From an uncultured Lachnospiraceae bacterium (GTDB taxonomy: Bacteria > Bacillota > Clostridia > Lachnospirales > Lachnospiraceae): a DNA stretch of 64,000 nt. The DNA is taken from positions 1 to 64,000 of the forward strand of contig CAJUDY010000019.1 in NCBI GenBank assembly GCA_910584945.1. The letters are read 5' to 3'. Of the stretch, positions 33,168 through 42,326 are shown piece after piece. The notes beneath the pieces were generated by a model, which saw only the letters and a list, made by a program, of their open reading frames with translations, ran no database searches and was not told the DNA's origin. Each line of letters starts with the position of its first letter. Positions within the stretch are counted from its first letter, which is position 1. The position numbers were made by a program, and so were the translations under genes.

Positions 33168-33204
33168 TTTTTTTGAAAGCAGCCCCATGAACACCTCATG
33201 GAGC
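33168..33204. other. Stable hairpin between cutC and a putative anti-sigma gene
   Basis: GAAAGCAGCCCCATGA pairs almost fully with TCATGGAGCTGCTTC around a four-base loop. It sits about 40 bases after the minus-strand gene ending at 33242, but the run after the stem on that strand is A-rich, so it is not a classical intrinsic terminator. Confidence 0.5.
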
Positions 33205-33241
33205 TGCTTCTTCCGACAATCTCCGGAAAGACGTCGCCTCT

Positions 33242-34225
33242 TTAGCCGCTCACCGCCGCAAAGTCAAAGGAATTCGCCAGCGCCTCCAGCGCCTCGTTGC
33301 TCACGTCGAAGGTACCCCCCAGAATATCCCCCAGCACATTGACGCTGATAAAGCAGCTTTCCTGATCCAGAAGAATCAGCGCCTTGAAGCTGCTCTTTGC
33401 CAGCAGGACCGTCTCTCCGCTTTTGGTCACGTACTCCCACTGCTCATAGGCGTCCACATCCTCCACATTCAGTTCAAAGGGCGAGAATGTCCCTCTCATG
33501 GCGCGGCCGAACTGATAGTCCGTCTTACAGGTCCCCTGACCTGTCGTGATGACAGCCTCTCCATCTACATCGAACGTACCGTCCGCATAGTAATATCCAC
33601 CCGCTACGCTGTGAACCACCTGGTCTGACACGCCGCGGATATCCCCGAACCCGGATTTGCTGAGAAACTCTTCATAGGTGTCCGCCGTCTCAAGCCCGGT
33701 CAACAGAGACAACTGATATTTCTCACGGATCTCTTCCACCTTCTCCGCCATCTCCTGGGTATAGCAGTTATAAGCCTCATATTTACCGTCCACACCGGTA
33801 GGACCATTGCCGATCTGAGCGATGATCGCGCCGTCTCTGTCATATTCCCAGTAGAAATCATTCCATTCCGCGCAGGCCTTTGATTCCGGACTGTCCGACA
33901 GACCCTGTAGAGAGATCATGTCCGCCTCTCTGGTATTTCCCGACGGTCCGTCTTCCACCACCTCTTTGCCGATCCCCACATGGTCGAGCCGAAAGAAGCT
34001 GGCCGCACATACCGCCGCAGCCGGTATGGCCAGAGTCAGCACAAAAGCTGCTGCAAATTTCCATATATGGTTTCTCTTATATTGTTTCATATTCCTTTCC
34101 TTTCGCGTCACATTCTGACCGGAGGATGCGCGCAGGATGCCCTCAAGCATCCGTTTCCGGGCGGCATCGTCCGGCTGTATGGTTTGATAGCATTTCTTGA
34201 TTTTCTTTTTCATACCTGTGCTCAC
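33242..34225 (-). CDS. Membrane-anchored putative anti-sigma factor
   Basis: A 327-residue protein: a basic N-terminus with a MLEGIL helix, one membrane helix at about 56-76 (FAAAFVLTLAIPAAAVCAASF) and a ~250-residue extracytoplasmic domain with no motif I recognise (FYWEYDRDGAIIAQIGNGPTG, GGYYYADGTFDVDGEAV, YEQWEYVTKSGETVLLAKSS). It begins with a GTG that overlaps the ECF stop codon (GTGA); an ATG four codons later is an alternative. Role as the sigma antagonist is inferred from coupling and topology. Confidence 0.7.
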   Translation of the reverse strand: MSTGMKKKIKKCYQTIQPDDAARKRMLEGILRASSGQNVTRKERNMKQYKRNHIWKFAAAFVLTLAIPAAAVCAASFFRLDHVGIGKEVVEDGPSGNTREADMISLQGLSDSPESKACAEWNDFYWEYDRDGAIIAQIGNGPTGVDGKYEAYNCYTQEMAEKVEEIREKYQLSLLTGLETADTYEEFLSKSGFGDIRGVSDQVVHSVAGGYYYADGTFDVDGEAVITTGQGTCKTDYQFGRAMRGTFSPFELNVEDVDAYEQWEYVTKSGETVLLAKSSFKALILLDQESCFISVNVLGDILGGTFDVSNEALEALANSFDFAAVSG

Positions 34226-34704
34226 CGCCTTCCGATTTTGTTTTTTAAAAGTTTCCTGGCTCTTGACAGCCAGTTGCGCACCGTTGACTGGGGGCAGCGC
34301 AGGATTTTCGCGATCTCTGCCGTGCTGTATTCTTCATAATAATACAGATATACCGGCGTTTTATATTTATTCGGAAGCGCCAGAACCGCCTCCAGCACCC
34401 CGGTATCCTCCTCCCCTGCCGACTCTGCGGGCAATTCTGCTTCCTCTATGCTCCTTGTCCTCCTGCTCCAATGCCTCAGCGCGTCCTTGCAGGCATTGGA
34501 CGCCGTGATGATCAGCCACGCTTTCTCGTGGCTCTCGGACTCGAACTGTTTTTTACAGGTCATCAGTTTCAGAAATGTTTCCTGAACCAGGTCCTCCGTG
34601 TCCGTCTGATTTTTCATATAAGAAAAACAAATCCGGTAGACCATGTCCACATGGCGATGATAAATCCTGGTAATCTCTTCATCCGTACGCAATGAAGACG
34701 CCAT
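34222..34704 (-). CDS. ECF RNA polymerase sigma factor
   Basis: A 160-residue ECF sigma: region 2 with RHVDMVYRICFSYMKNQTDTEDLVQETFLKLM and AWLIITASNACKD; region 4 with LPNKYKTPVYLYYYEEYSTAEIAKILRCPQSTVRNWLSRARKLLK. Strong ribosome site AAAGGAGGTGG ahead of ATG 34704. Third sigma/anti-sigma pair in the window and of the same build as the one at 6895 (LYYYEEYS signature in region 4). Confidence 0.9.
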   Translation of the reverse strand: MASSLRTDEEITRIYHRHVDMVYRICFSYMKNQTDTEDLVQETFLKLMTCKKQFESESHEKAWLIITASNACKDALRHWSRRTRSIEEAELPAESAGEEDTGVLEAVLALPNKYKTPVYLYYYEEYSTAEIAKILRCPQSTVRNWLSRARKLLKNKIGRR

Positions 34705-34797
34705 GCCGCCACCTCCTTTTTGTCAGTAAGTTTACAGCCAGATCCTGCAGGCTTTCAATACAGATACGAAAAAACCGGCCAAAATGTCGCAGAAAAA

Positions 34798-34830
34798 TAC
34801 CCGCCAGACCAAAAAATGATCTGGCGGGTA
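34798..34830 (-). terminator. Terminator of the fructan operon
   Basis: TACCCGCCAGA and TCTGGCGGGTA form an 11-bp stem around an A/T-rich loop; on the minus strand it is followed by TTTTTCTG, 30 bases after the GH32 stop codon. Confidence 0.88.
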
Positions 34831-34859
34831 AAACATATTTACACATCTATCCCCGTTTT

Positions 34860-36344
34860 TCATCGAAGTTCATAATTTACAACATCCATGTTGGCAGCTC
34901 CGTCTGCGAAAAACGAGATCTCGTCTGCCTCCTGTCGGGTATACATTGTCGCTGTCAGCACCTGCTCCCCATCATTTACAAAGACTTCCACACTAAACCG
35001 ATCCAGTATGATCCTTAACTTCAATTCTCCGTCTACCGTTTTTACCAGACTGCGCCGCTGATGGATAATCGCTCTTCTGGAACCGGAGAACTTTCGGTCG
35101 ATTTTCAGGATAGATTCCCGCGGGCGAAAGCTTAAAGCTGTATAATATGTCTCGTCCTGTGCAAAACGAACTGCAAATTTTTGATATGGATTCAGCCGGT
35201 CTTCCGGGCGGATTTTCAACTCCATATCCACCATTCTTCCTCTGATTCCATCCAGTTTCACCAATCCCGAAACCGTGACATGCGTGTATGACATTTTATT
35301 GCGCCGCATGGCATTAAGTTCCCGGATCGGCTTCTGGTATAGTCTGCCATCCCTTACCGACAGTTCCCTGGGAAGACTCATCTGCCCAAGCCACGGATCT
35401 TCCGGCGAACGCATACTGCAGGCGTCCCAGTTCTGCATCCAGCCGATCATGATCCGGCGGCCGTCCGGCGCCAGGACCGTCTGCGTCGCGTAAAAATCAA
35501 TCCCGTAGTCGATGGACTGATCATGCGTTTCCTTAAATGTCCCGGTCTCCTCGTCGTAATCACCGATCAGGCAGAGCGTTCCGTTTCCATTGTGGTATTC
35601 GAACCCTTCCGGGAGCATATCCTGCGGACTGGTCAGCAGCACCCATTTCCCGTCCAGTTCGAAAAAATCCGGGCATTCCCACATCTTCCCGAACCGGTCG
35701 TGATTGGAAACCAGCACGCTTTTGAATTTCCAGTGAAAACCGTCTCCGCTGGCATACAGCAGGATCTGCCCGCTTCCGTCTGCCGGACGGGAACCCACCA
35801 CGCACCGGTAGGTTCCGTCCGTGTGTTTCCAGATCCGGGGATCACGGAAGTCAAACCGGCTGCTGCCTTCCGGAAGGTCCGTATCGTCCAGCACGGGATT
35901 CTGTTCATATTTCTCATAATCCAGCCCGTCGCCCACGGCGAGGCACTGCGTCTGCACCTCCCGGTATCCGCCGTGTCCCTGACGCTCTTTCAGCACGCCG
36001 GTATACATCAGCAGCTGTCTTCCGTCCGGCAGCTCCACCGCGCTTCCGGAGAAGCACCCGTCCCGGTCATACGCCTCGTCCGGCGCCAGGGCACAGGGAA
36101 GGGATTCCCAGTGAAGCAGATCCTGGCTTACCGCATGCCCCCAGTGCATGGACCCCCATCTGGATTCGTAAGGATAGTACTGGTAAAACAGATGGTACCG
36201 GCCTTTATAGTAAGAAAAACCATTGGGGTCGTTCATCCAGCCCGTACGCGGAGTCAGGTGAAAACCGGGACGCTCCTCTGCTTTTATTAATTTTTCAGAA
36301 GCTTCTTCATATTTTCGCGCTTCACGTAATGTCTGACTTGTCAT
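34860..36344 (-). CDS. GH32 beta-fructosidase (sucrose/fructo-oligosaccharide hydrolase)
   Basis: A 494-residue family 32 glycosidase: five-bladed propeller with the nucleophile in WMNDPNGF (Asp39), the transition-state stabiliser in FDFRDPRIW, and the acid/base Glu in MWECPDFFEL. The C-terminal beta-sandwich ends VEVFVNDGEQVLTATMYT. No signal peptide, so it acts on substrates brought in by the ABC transporter encoded just upstream. ATG 36344 has AAAGGAAAAGAG upstream; the ATG at 36377 lacks one. Substrate is probably sucrose or short fructans (unphosphorylated, because uptake is by ABC rather than PTS). Last gene of the operon. Confidence 0.92.
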   Translation of the reverse strand: MTSQTLREARKYEEASEKLIKAEERPGFHLTPRTGWMNDPNGFSYYKGRYHLFYQYYPYESRWGSMHWGHAVSQDLLHWESLPCALAPDEAYDRDGCFSGSAVELPDGRQLLMYTGVLKERQGHGGYREVQTQCLAVGDGLDYEKYEQNPVLDDTDLPEGSSRFDFRDPRIWKHTDGTYRCVVGSRPADGSGQILLYASGDGFHWKFKSVLVSNHDRFGKMWECPDFFELDGKWVLLTSPQDMLPEGFEYHNGNGTLCLIGDYDEETGTFKETHDQSIDYGIDFYATQTVLAPDGRRIMIGWMQNWDACSMRSPEDPWLGQMSLPRELSVRDGRLYQKPIRELNAMRRNKMSYTHVTVSGLVKLDGIRGRMVDMELKIRPEDRLNPYQKFAVRFAQDETYYTALSFRPRESILKIDRKFSGSRRAIIHQRRSLVKTVDGELKLRIILDRFSVEVFVNDGEQVLTATMYTRQEADEISFFADGAANMDVVNYELR

Positions 36345-36475
36345 CACTCTTTTCCTTTCCCACTGAATAAACGGCACTGGATTTCTGCACTCATCGTTCT
36401 CGCTCTCTGGTGGCGTTTATCATACTTTTTCGGCAGTTTTTAAACACCAAATATATGAATTATGATTGGAATGAT

Positions 36476-38176
36476 TTATTTTCCTTCCATGCTTGCGTTA
36501 TACGAATCCAGATATTTCTGGAATAATGCCAGATATTCACTGAGTCCGTAGGCTTCCAGTTTATCCAGATATTCCTCCCAGTCCTTATCTGTAAATCCGT
36601 TCATGATCCAGTCCGCTTTTTTTGTCTTGATCTCTTTATGAATATCTGCCTGAAGATTGGAAAGCTTCTCCGTATCCTCGCGGCTCATGAAAATATTTGG
36701 ATACACATACTGCGTGTGCATATCGGGCGTATAATATTCTTCGATCCAGTCCAGACGGTACTGAGCGTCATCCGGGCAGGTCACATACACGTCATAATAT
36801 TCATCCAGTATGGCAAGAGGACCTCCTACCGATTCCGCCTCCCTGACTTCCACCGGAGACGCGTCGCCCAGAGGCGCATGTCTTAACATATCCTCGCCGT
36901 CTGCATTTTTCCCCATCTCGAAGATATCAAAATCATCATCCTCCCCGTAGGTTCCCCAGTTGTTCTGCGGAGACTGCAGCGGCGCATACATCTGATCCAG
37001 CCATGCGCATACCAGCGCCGGATTTTCCGCCACGGAAGTCACCACACAGCGTCCGCGGTCAAATCCGCTGGTAAAAGAACCGTTCTGGGGCGTCAGGTTG
37101 CGGGTATCCGCCGTCAGAACCGGAAGCGGCACCCAGTCTTTCAGGTTGTCGATATTTCCCACATCCCAGCTGAAGCATACGCCGTAACGCCCGGACTTTC
37201 CTTTTGATACATAGGTGGACCATTCCTGGGTAAATGCTTCCGGATCGATCAGATTCTCCTCGTACAGCTTATGCAGCCACTCAATTCCTTTCTTATAGCC
37301 TTCCTGCGTGGCGCTGCAGATTACTTTCTGCTCATCAGTAACGACAATATGCCTGCCGTTATTCTTATCTTTATCCACCTCCCCATATCCTTCTCCGAAG
37401 CCGTTGATCAGGATCGATGGGTCCTGGTCCCCGTCGTTGACAATGCAGGACATGGGAATAATGCTTCCTTCAATTCCAAATTCCTCCTGAAGTTCGGATG
37501 CATGGTCACGGAACTGAATCAGGACTTCCTCGAATTCGTCCACCGTTTCCGGAATCTCAAGCCCCAGAAAATCCAGCCATTTTTTGTTAATAAAACTCAT
37601 GCCTCCCACCGTCTGGATAGCCGTCTTGTTGGAACCGAGCTGCTCAATCCACGGCAGCGCCCAGATATGTCCGTTTACATCCGTACACATGGTCCGGTAT
37701 TCCGGATATCGGTCAAATACCGACTTCAGATTCGGCATGTACGCGTCAATGTATTGTTCCAGCGGGATAATCGCGCCGTAATCTGCGTATTTTAACAGGT
37801 TGCTGTCTGTAAATCCCGCCGAAAAGATAAAGTCCGTCAGCTTGTTCGGGTCCGACATATTCAGGGAAATTTTATCCGGCCACTGGTCGGACTGGATCGC
37901 CGTCCAGTCGATCTCCACATTGGTCTGCTCCTGCAGGCGTCGAAAGATTGTCCGGTTGTTGGGCTCGGATTCCGTATTGGGCGGATAACTGATCATTCCG
38001 GTCAGCACGGTCTTTTCCTTCAGGGGAAATGCAAGCTCCGCCTCATCCACCGGACGGAACGTTCCGTCGTTGATCTTCCTCCTGCCCGCGCAGCCCGTAA
38101 GGGAGACGGCCATACACACCGCAAGAACTGCCGCCGCCATTCGTTTCCCGGTTCTGTATCCAAATCTGTTGCTCAT
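36476..38176 (-). CDS. Extracellular sugar-binding lipoprotein
   Basis: A 566-residue family-1 solute-binding protein. The lipoprotein signal sequence RMAAAVLAVCMAVSLTGC places the acylated Cys at 29. The mature part has the open cleft pattern of YtcQ/LplA-type binders (FRRLQEQTNVEIDW, TDFIFSAGFTDSNLLKYADYGAIIPL, WALPWIEQLGS, QMYAPLQSPQNNWGTYG). It should capture fructo-oligosaccharides or sucrose for the LplB/LplC permeases. Ribosome site GAAGGAGG. No ATPase gene lies in the operon; a shared MsmX-type ATPase encoded elsewhere is expected. Confidence 0.9.
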   Translation of the reverse strand: MSNRFGYRTGKRMAAAVLAVCMAVSLTGCAGRRKINDGTFRPVDEAELAFPLKEKTVLTGMISYPPNTESEPNNRTIFRRLQEQTNVEIDWTAIQSDQWPDKISLNMSDPNKLTDFIFSAGFTDSNLLKYADYGAIIPLEQYIDAYMPNLKSVFDRYPEYRTMCTDVNGHIWALPWIEQLGSNKTAIQTVGGMSFINKKWLDFLGLEIPETVDEFEEVLIQFRDHASELQEEFGIEGSIIPMSCIVNDGDQDPSILINGFGEGYGEVDKDKNNGRHIVVTDEQKVICSATQEGYKKGIEWLHKLYEENLIDPEAFTQEWSTYVSKGKSGRYGVCFSWDVGNIDNLKDWVPLPVLTADTRNLTPQNGSFTSGFDRGRCVVTSVAENPALVCAWLDQMYAPLQSPQNNWGTYGEDDDFDIFEMGKNADGEDMLRHAPLGDASPVEVREAESVGGPLAILDEYYDVYVTCPDDAQYRLDWIEEYYTPDMHTQYVYPNIFMSREDTEKLSNLQADIHKEIKTKKADWIMNGFTDKDWEEYLDKLEAYGLSEYLALFQKYLDSYNASMEGK

Positions 38177-38231
38177 TCCTCTGCCTCCTTCTCATTGTTA
38201 TGGCCTGCCGCCATTTCAGTAATCATTCCTG

Positions 38232-39134
38232 TTATCCCTTGACCGCTCCGGCCATGATTCCGCTGTCAAAATATTTCTGGAAGAACGGATACATGATCAG
38301 AAGCGGCAGACTGGAAATGATAATGGTTGCATATTTCAGAAGCTCCGCCAGCTGTGCGCGCGCCGCCGTACTCTGCATGTCCGCGATCATCCCGGATTCC
38401 GGCTGGTTCTGGATCAGGATGGAGCGAAGCACCAGCTGAAGGGGCTGTTTGGCGGAATCGTTCAGGTAAATCATGGCGTCAAAGTAGCTGTTCCACATGG
38501 CCACAAACTGCCACAGAGTCAGCACTGCGATGACCGGTGTACAGACGGGAAGCAGAATCTTGAAGAAAAAGGTCAGCTCGCTGGCGCCGTCCACATCCGC
38601 CGCCTCCCGAAGTTCCTGCGGAATGCCCCGGTAATAGGTTCTTGCAATCGTCATGTTCCAGACGCTGAACGCGCCCGGAAGAATCACCGCCCACATGCTG
38701 TCCACCAGTCCCAGGTTACTCACGATCAAATAAGTCGGAATCAGTCCGCCCCCGAAAAACATGGTGATCATGAAAATCACATTGAAAAATCCTTTTCCCC
38801 GGAAATCCGCCCTTGACAGCGGATAGGCCGCCAGAAGCGTCACGGTCACGGAGACAACGGTAAACAGGACCGAGTAAAGCACCGCGTTTTTAAAGCCGAT
38901 CCAGATCTGACTGTTGGTCATAACCCTTTCATAGGCCGTCGTCGTCCATTTGCTGAAGTCAAAGGTAATTCCCTTATTCTGCAGGGTGATGGGGTCCATG
39001 AAGGACGCGACCACAATATAGATCATCGGTACAATGATCGCGATGACGAACAGTCCCAGCAGCACATATCCGATGGTCAGCAGCACCTTATCCTGTCTCG
39101 AATATTTTGCAAATGCGCTCTTTTTCTTTTTCAT
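38232..39134 (-). CDS. Carbohydrate ABC permease, LplC/YtcP type
   Basis: A 300-residue MalG-like inner-membrane permease with six helices and the cytoplasmic EAA loop (QELREAADVDGASELTFFFKILLP). Ends in the family tail SLPLLIMYPFFQKYFDSGIMAGAVKG (in two parts), the same C-terminus found in the deleted copy at 3345. Second gene of the operon, between LplB and the binding protein. Confidence 0.93.
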   Translation of the reverse strand: MKKKKSAFAKYSRQDKVLLTIGYVLLGLFVIAIIVPMIYIVVASFMDPITLQNKGITFDFSKWTTTAYERVMTNSQIWIGFKNAVLYSVLFTVVSVTVTLLAAYPLSRADFRGKGFFNVIFMITMFFGGGLIPTYLIVSNLGLVDSMWAVILPGAFSVWNMTIARTYYRGIPQELREAADVDGASELTFFFKILLPVCTPVIAVLTLWQFVAMWNSYFDAMIYLNDSAKQPLQLVLRSILIQNQPESGMIADMQSTAARAQLAELLKYATIIISSLPLLIMYPFFQKYFDSGIMAGAVKG

Positions 39135-39149
39135 TTTGCGTACACCTCC

Positions 39150-40100
39150 CTAGATTCCCTGTCCGTCATTCATCTTCGCCACGATCTTATTCACGGCAAG
39201 CAGAAGTATGACATTGATTACGGTATTGAACAAGCCCACGGCGGTTGAAAAGCTGTAATCGCCGTCGATCAGGCCTTTCCGGTATACATAGGTCGCGATG
39301 ATCTCCGACGCCGGAAGGTTCAGGTCCGTCTGCAGAGCGTAGGCTTTTTCAAAACCGATGCTCATGATATTTCCGGCCTGGAGAATGAACTGGATCACGA
39401 CCATATCCTTGATCGCCGGCCACTCCACCGCCCGGATCTGCTGCAGGATATTCGCGCCGTCCATAACTGCAGCCTCCCGGAGCTCCTGGCTTGCATTGGA
39501 CAGGGATGCCGTATACATGATGGACGCCCAGCCTGCTCCCTGCCAGATTCCGCTGATAATATAGATGGAGCGGAACGCCTCCGGCATGGTCATAAAGTTC
39601 ATATCCGTTCCCAGCAGCAGGTTCACCGGTCCGGTCACGGACAGAAAGATCCGCACGATACCGCAGAGCACGATCACCGACACAAAGTTCGGAAGATAAA
39701 GCACCAGCTGAATCTTCTTCTTGATCCCCGAACTCTGGATCCGGTTCAGCAGAAGCGCCAGAATGATCGGAACCGGAAAGCCCCACAGCAGGCTGTACAC
39801 GCTCAGCTTCAATGTATTGATCAGGTATCTCATAAAGTCCGGGGAGGACAGAAACCTCGTAAAATGCTTGAATCCCACCCACTCGCTTCCGGAGACGCCC
39901 TTAAACGGATTGTAATCCTGAAAGGCGATCAGTATACCGCTCATGGGCGCGTACTTGAAAATCATTGTCAGTAAAAATGCGGGCATCAGAAAGATCAGAT
40001 AGAGCTGCCAGTGCTGTCTGACATAGACCATGGTATTGTGAAATCCTCTGTCTTTGCTTCCCTGTCCTTTGGCCGAAACCGTTTTTGAATTCATTGTCAT
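39150..40100 (-). CDS. Carbohydrate ABC permease, LplB type
   Basis: About 316 residues, MalF-like, six helices. The N-terminal helix follows a basic stretch (VRQHWQLYLIFLMPAFLLTMIFKYAPM), and the EAA loop is SQELREAAVMDGANILQQIRAVEWP. ATG 40100 (MTMNSKTV) follows AAAGGAGG; an ATG at 40139 has no such site. First gene of the fructan ABC operon, with a promoter at 40248-40276 and a palindromic operator at 40205-40225 in its leader. Confidence 0.92.
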   Translation of the reverse strand: MTMNSKTVSAKGQGSKDRGFHNTMVYVRQHWQLYLIFLMPAFLLTMIFKYAPMSGILIAFQDYNPFKGVSGSEWVGFKHFTRFLSSPDFMRYLINTLKLSVYSLLWGFPVPIILALLLNRIQSSGIKKKIQLVLYLPNFVSVIVLCGIVRIFLSVTGPVNLLLGTDMNFMTMPEAFRSIYIISGIWQGAGWASIMYTASLSNASQELREAAVMDGANILQQIRAVEWPAIKDMVVIQFILQAGNIMSIGFEKAYALQTDLNLPASEIIATYVYRKGLIDGDYSFSTAVGLFNTVINVILLLAVNKIVAKMNDGQGI

Positions 40101-40204
40101 AACTTCCTCCTTTCTCCCAAATCCCTCCGTTTTCTGCACGCTGTTTCGTCTGTATCCTATGTACAGTATTTCTGATTCTCCTTTCTTTTTCAGATTTGTG
40201 CATA

Positions 40205-40225
40205 TGTAAAATATATAATTTTACA
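40205..40225. promoter_or_regulatory. Palindromic operator in the fructan operon leader
   Basis: TGTAAAAT and ATTTTACA arms flank ATATA, a nearly perfect 21-bp palindrome about 16-36 bases downstream of the predicted start of the ABC/GH32 transcript. A LacI-type repressor bound here would block elongation. Confidence 0.6.
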
Positions 40226-40247
40226 TTTCCGAGATTTGTATAGTATC

Positions 40248-40276
40248 TTTATATCACTTTTTTTACATTAAGTCAA
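40248..40276 (-). promoter_or_regulatory. Fructan operon promoter
   Basis: TTGACT (40271-40276), 17-bp spacer, TATAAA (40248-40253) on the minus strand; the spacer contains one TTTTACAT element (as its complement). Confidence 0.75.
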
Positions 40277-40398
40277 TAGTTTTATTTGCTATTTGCACAT
40301 TATTATTTTTACATTTGAATCCTTCTGTACACTTTAGACAAATTCCATGTCTGTTGTTTTTACCTGAATTATTCTTTTAAAAATTTATATTTTTACAT

Positions 40399-40427
40399 TT
40401 GACACATTTTGATTTGTGCATTATAAT
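40399..40427 (+). promoter_or_regulatory. LacI-regulator promoter
   Basis: Perfect consensus TTGACA (40399-40404), 17-bp spacer, TATAAT (40422-40427). Predicted start near 40434, giving a leader of about 100 bases. TTTTACATT overlaps the -35, suggesting autoregulation. Confidence 0.88.
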
Positions 40428-40536
40428 AGAATCAGCACAAACAAATGACAAAAGAAACATTTGCCGTCTGTATCATGCAGACCGAACATCACAGGTGTAA
40501 AAGAATTTTATAAAACAAGGACAGAAGGAGGCGTAT

Positions 40537-41607
40537 ATGGGCGCACGAGTTACGATTCAGGATATTGCCGATGAGCTTGGTATTTCCCGCAATACCGTTT
40601 CAAAGGCAATCAACAACACCGGCATCCTGGCAGATGCCACCCGGGATAAGGTGTTAAAAAAAGCGGTGGAGATGGGTTACAAACAGTTTTCCTATGTAAC
40701 GGCCGCCGCTTCGGGAAGCTCTGTGCTTTCCGTTCCCGCGCCAAAAGAAAAAAACGAAATCGCGGTATTTCTTACGAATTTTGTGGGAGGAAACCATTTT
40801 GCAATGGTCATGCTGGATAAATTCCAGAAGGAACTGGCAAGTCTTGGGTACAGCCTCACCATGCACCGGATCCTCGCAGAAGAACAGGACGGCATGAAAC
40901 TGCCCGCCTCTTTTTCCCGGGAACGGACCACCGGCATCCTCTGTATCGAGATGTTTCATTATGAATATGATCAGATGCTCTGCAGCCTGGGCCTGCCGAT
41001 TTTATTTGTGGACGCACCGGTCACCTGCCTGAAAGAACCTCTGCGGGCAGATATTCTGTGTATGGACAATCAGTCCGGCATCGGTTCCTTCCTGGGCGAA
41101 ATGGCCAGGAGAGGGAAGACCCGGATCGGATTCATCGGGGAAGCCATGCACTGTCTGTCCTTCTTCGAGCGGTATATGGCCTACCGGAACGCCATGTACC
41201 TGACCGGGCTTGGCTGTCCGGAGGAATACTGCATCATATGGAATAAAGAAGGAATCCGCAATCCGTCTTCTGAAGAGTATCAGGAATATCTGGCAGAAAG
41301 CTTTCAGCGGCTTCCGCAGCTACCGGAGGTATTCTTATGCGCCAACGACTTTGTGGCGCTGGACGCTCTGCAGGTGCTGAAAAAATCCGGATATTCCGTT
41401 CCGGAGGATGTATGGCTGTGCGGATTTGACGATTCGCCGGAATCCAAGATTGTAACGCCTTCCCTCAGCACCATCCATATCCACAGCCAGATCATGGGAT
41501 TTTCCGCGGTCAATCTGCTGATGTCCCGCATCAACGAGCCTTCTCTGAATTACCGCACCGTGCATACGGAGACGGACCTGATCTACCGGGAATCCACAGA
41601 AGACTGA
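40537..41607 (+). CDS. LacI-family transcriptional regulator of the fructan locus
   Basis: A 356-residue repressor: N-terminal helix-turn-helix and hinge (VTIQDIADELGISRNTVSKAINNTGILADATRDKVLKKA) and a periplasmic-binding-type effector domain (NEIAVFLTNFVGGNHFAMVML, ERTTGILCIEMFH, GFIGEAMHCLSFFERYMAYR, LCANDFVALDALQVLKKSGYSVPEDVWLCGFDD). Ribosome site GAAGGAGG. Divergent from the ABC/GH32 operon and followed by a DUF624 gene and a membrane protein that probably share its transcript. Confidence 0.92.
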   Translation: MGARVTIQDIADELGISRNTVSKAINNTGILADATRDKVLKKAVEMGYKQFSYVTAAASGSSVLSVPAPKEKNEIAVFLTNFVGGNHFAMVMLDKFQKELASLGYSLTMHRILAEEQDGMKLPASFSRERTTGILCIEMFHYEYDQMLCSLGLPILFVDAPVTCLKEPLRADILCMDNQSGIGSFLGEMARRGKTRIGFIGEAMHCLSFFERYMAYRNAMYLTGLGCPEEYCIIWNKEGIRNPSSEEYQEYLAESFQRLPQLPEVFLCANDFVALDALQVLKKSGYSVPEDVWLCGFDDSPESKIVTPSLSTIHIHSQIMGFSAVNLLMSRINEPSLNYRTVHTETDLIYRESTED

Positions 41608-41649
41608 TCTGTTACAGACTTTTCACCCATCTGTCCAAGGAGGAAACTT

Positions 41650-42303
41650 ATGACTGATTTATTCAATGTGGATGGCCCCGTCCTGCAGTTTGTCAACAAA
41701 ATCGTATACAGCGTCTATCTGAACATTTTATGGTTCTTTTGCTGTATTCCGGTGGTCACCATCGGCGCATCCACCACCGCCCTTTTCTATGTGACATTGA
41801 AGATTGCAAAAAATGAAGAAGGGAACATCACGAAAGCATTTTTCCGCTCTTTCCGGCAAAATTTCAGACAGGGCACCCTCATATGGCTGATCCTGCTTGC
41901 TGCCGGAATCATTCTCGGTGTCGACGGATACGTGCTGTATCATATGCGGTTTGAAAATCTGTTCTGGACGCTCTGCACGGCAGTTTTCTGCGTTGCCGCC
42001 ATCGCCTACGCCATTGTCCTGATGTATATCTTTCCGCTTCTCGCAAGATTCGACAATACCACCGGCGCCATGTTCAAAAACGCGCTGTTTATCGGCGTCC
42101 GTTTTCTGTTCTGCACCGTACTGATGGCTGCCGTTTATTTTATCATGCTGCTGGTCATCGTCCGCATCTTTACTCCGGCTGTGATCTTCGGCGAAGGCCT
42201 TTGCGCTCTGCTCTGTTCTTATCTGCTGTCCAACATACTTCATCTCTGTCAGGAAAAGACCGAACTGCACACAGATGCCGCTTCCGAAGCGAAGCAGGCG
42301 TGA
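41650..42303 (+). CDS. DUF624 (YesL-family) membrane protein
   Basis: A 217-residue protein with five hydrophobic helices and the family opening FNVDGPVLQFVNKIVYSVYLNILWFFCCIPVVTIGASTTALF (in sections). It resembles the gene at 3883 in the IYFPLLARFDN loop (MYIFPLLARFDNTTG). AAGGAGG before ATG 41650. It lies 42 bp after lacI and 23 bp before the membrane-anchored protein gene. Role unknown; consistently linked to LplB/C sugar loci. Confidence 0.85.
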   Translation: MTDLFNVDGPVLQFVNKIVYSVYLNILWFFCCIPVVTIGASTTALFYVTLKIAKNEEGNITKAFFRSFRQNFRQGTLIWLILLAAGIILGVDGYVLYHMRFENLFWTLCTAVFCVAAIAYAIVLMYIFPLLARFDNTTGAMFKNALFIGVRFLFCTVLMAAVYFIMLLVIVRIFTPAVIFGEGLCALLCSYLLSNILHLCQEKTELHTDAASEAKQA

Positions 42304-42326
42304 ATGCCACGAAAAAGGAGCGCTCC

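Larger units (their letters stand above)
40101..40536. promoter_or_regulatory. Shared regulatory region of the fructan operon and its LacI gene
   Basis: A 436-bp AT-rich stretch with no gene. It holds two back-to-back near-consensus promoters (40248-40276 minus, 40399-40427 plus), a long palindrome at 40205-40225 and four TTTTACAT(T/A) elements near 40219, 40261, 40307 and 40391. The last of these abuts the -35 of the lacI promoter, consistent with joint control and autoregulation by the LacI protein. Confidence 0.7.
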
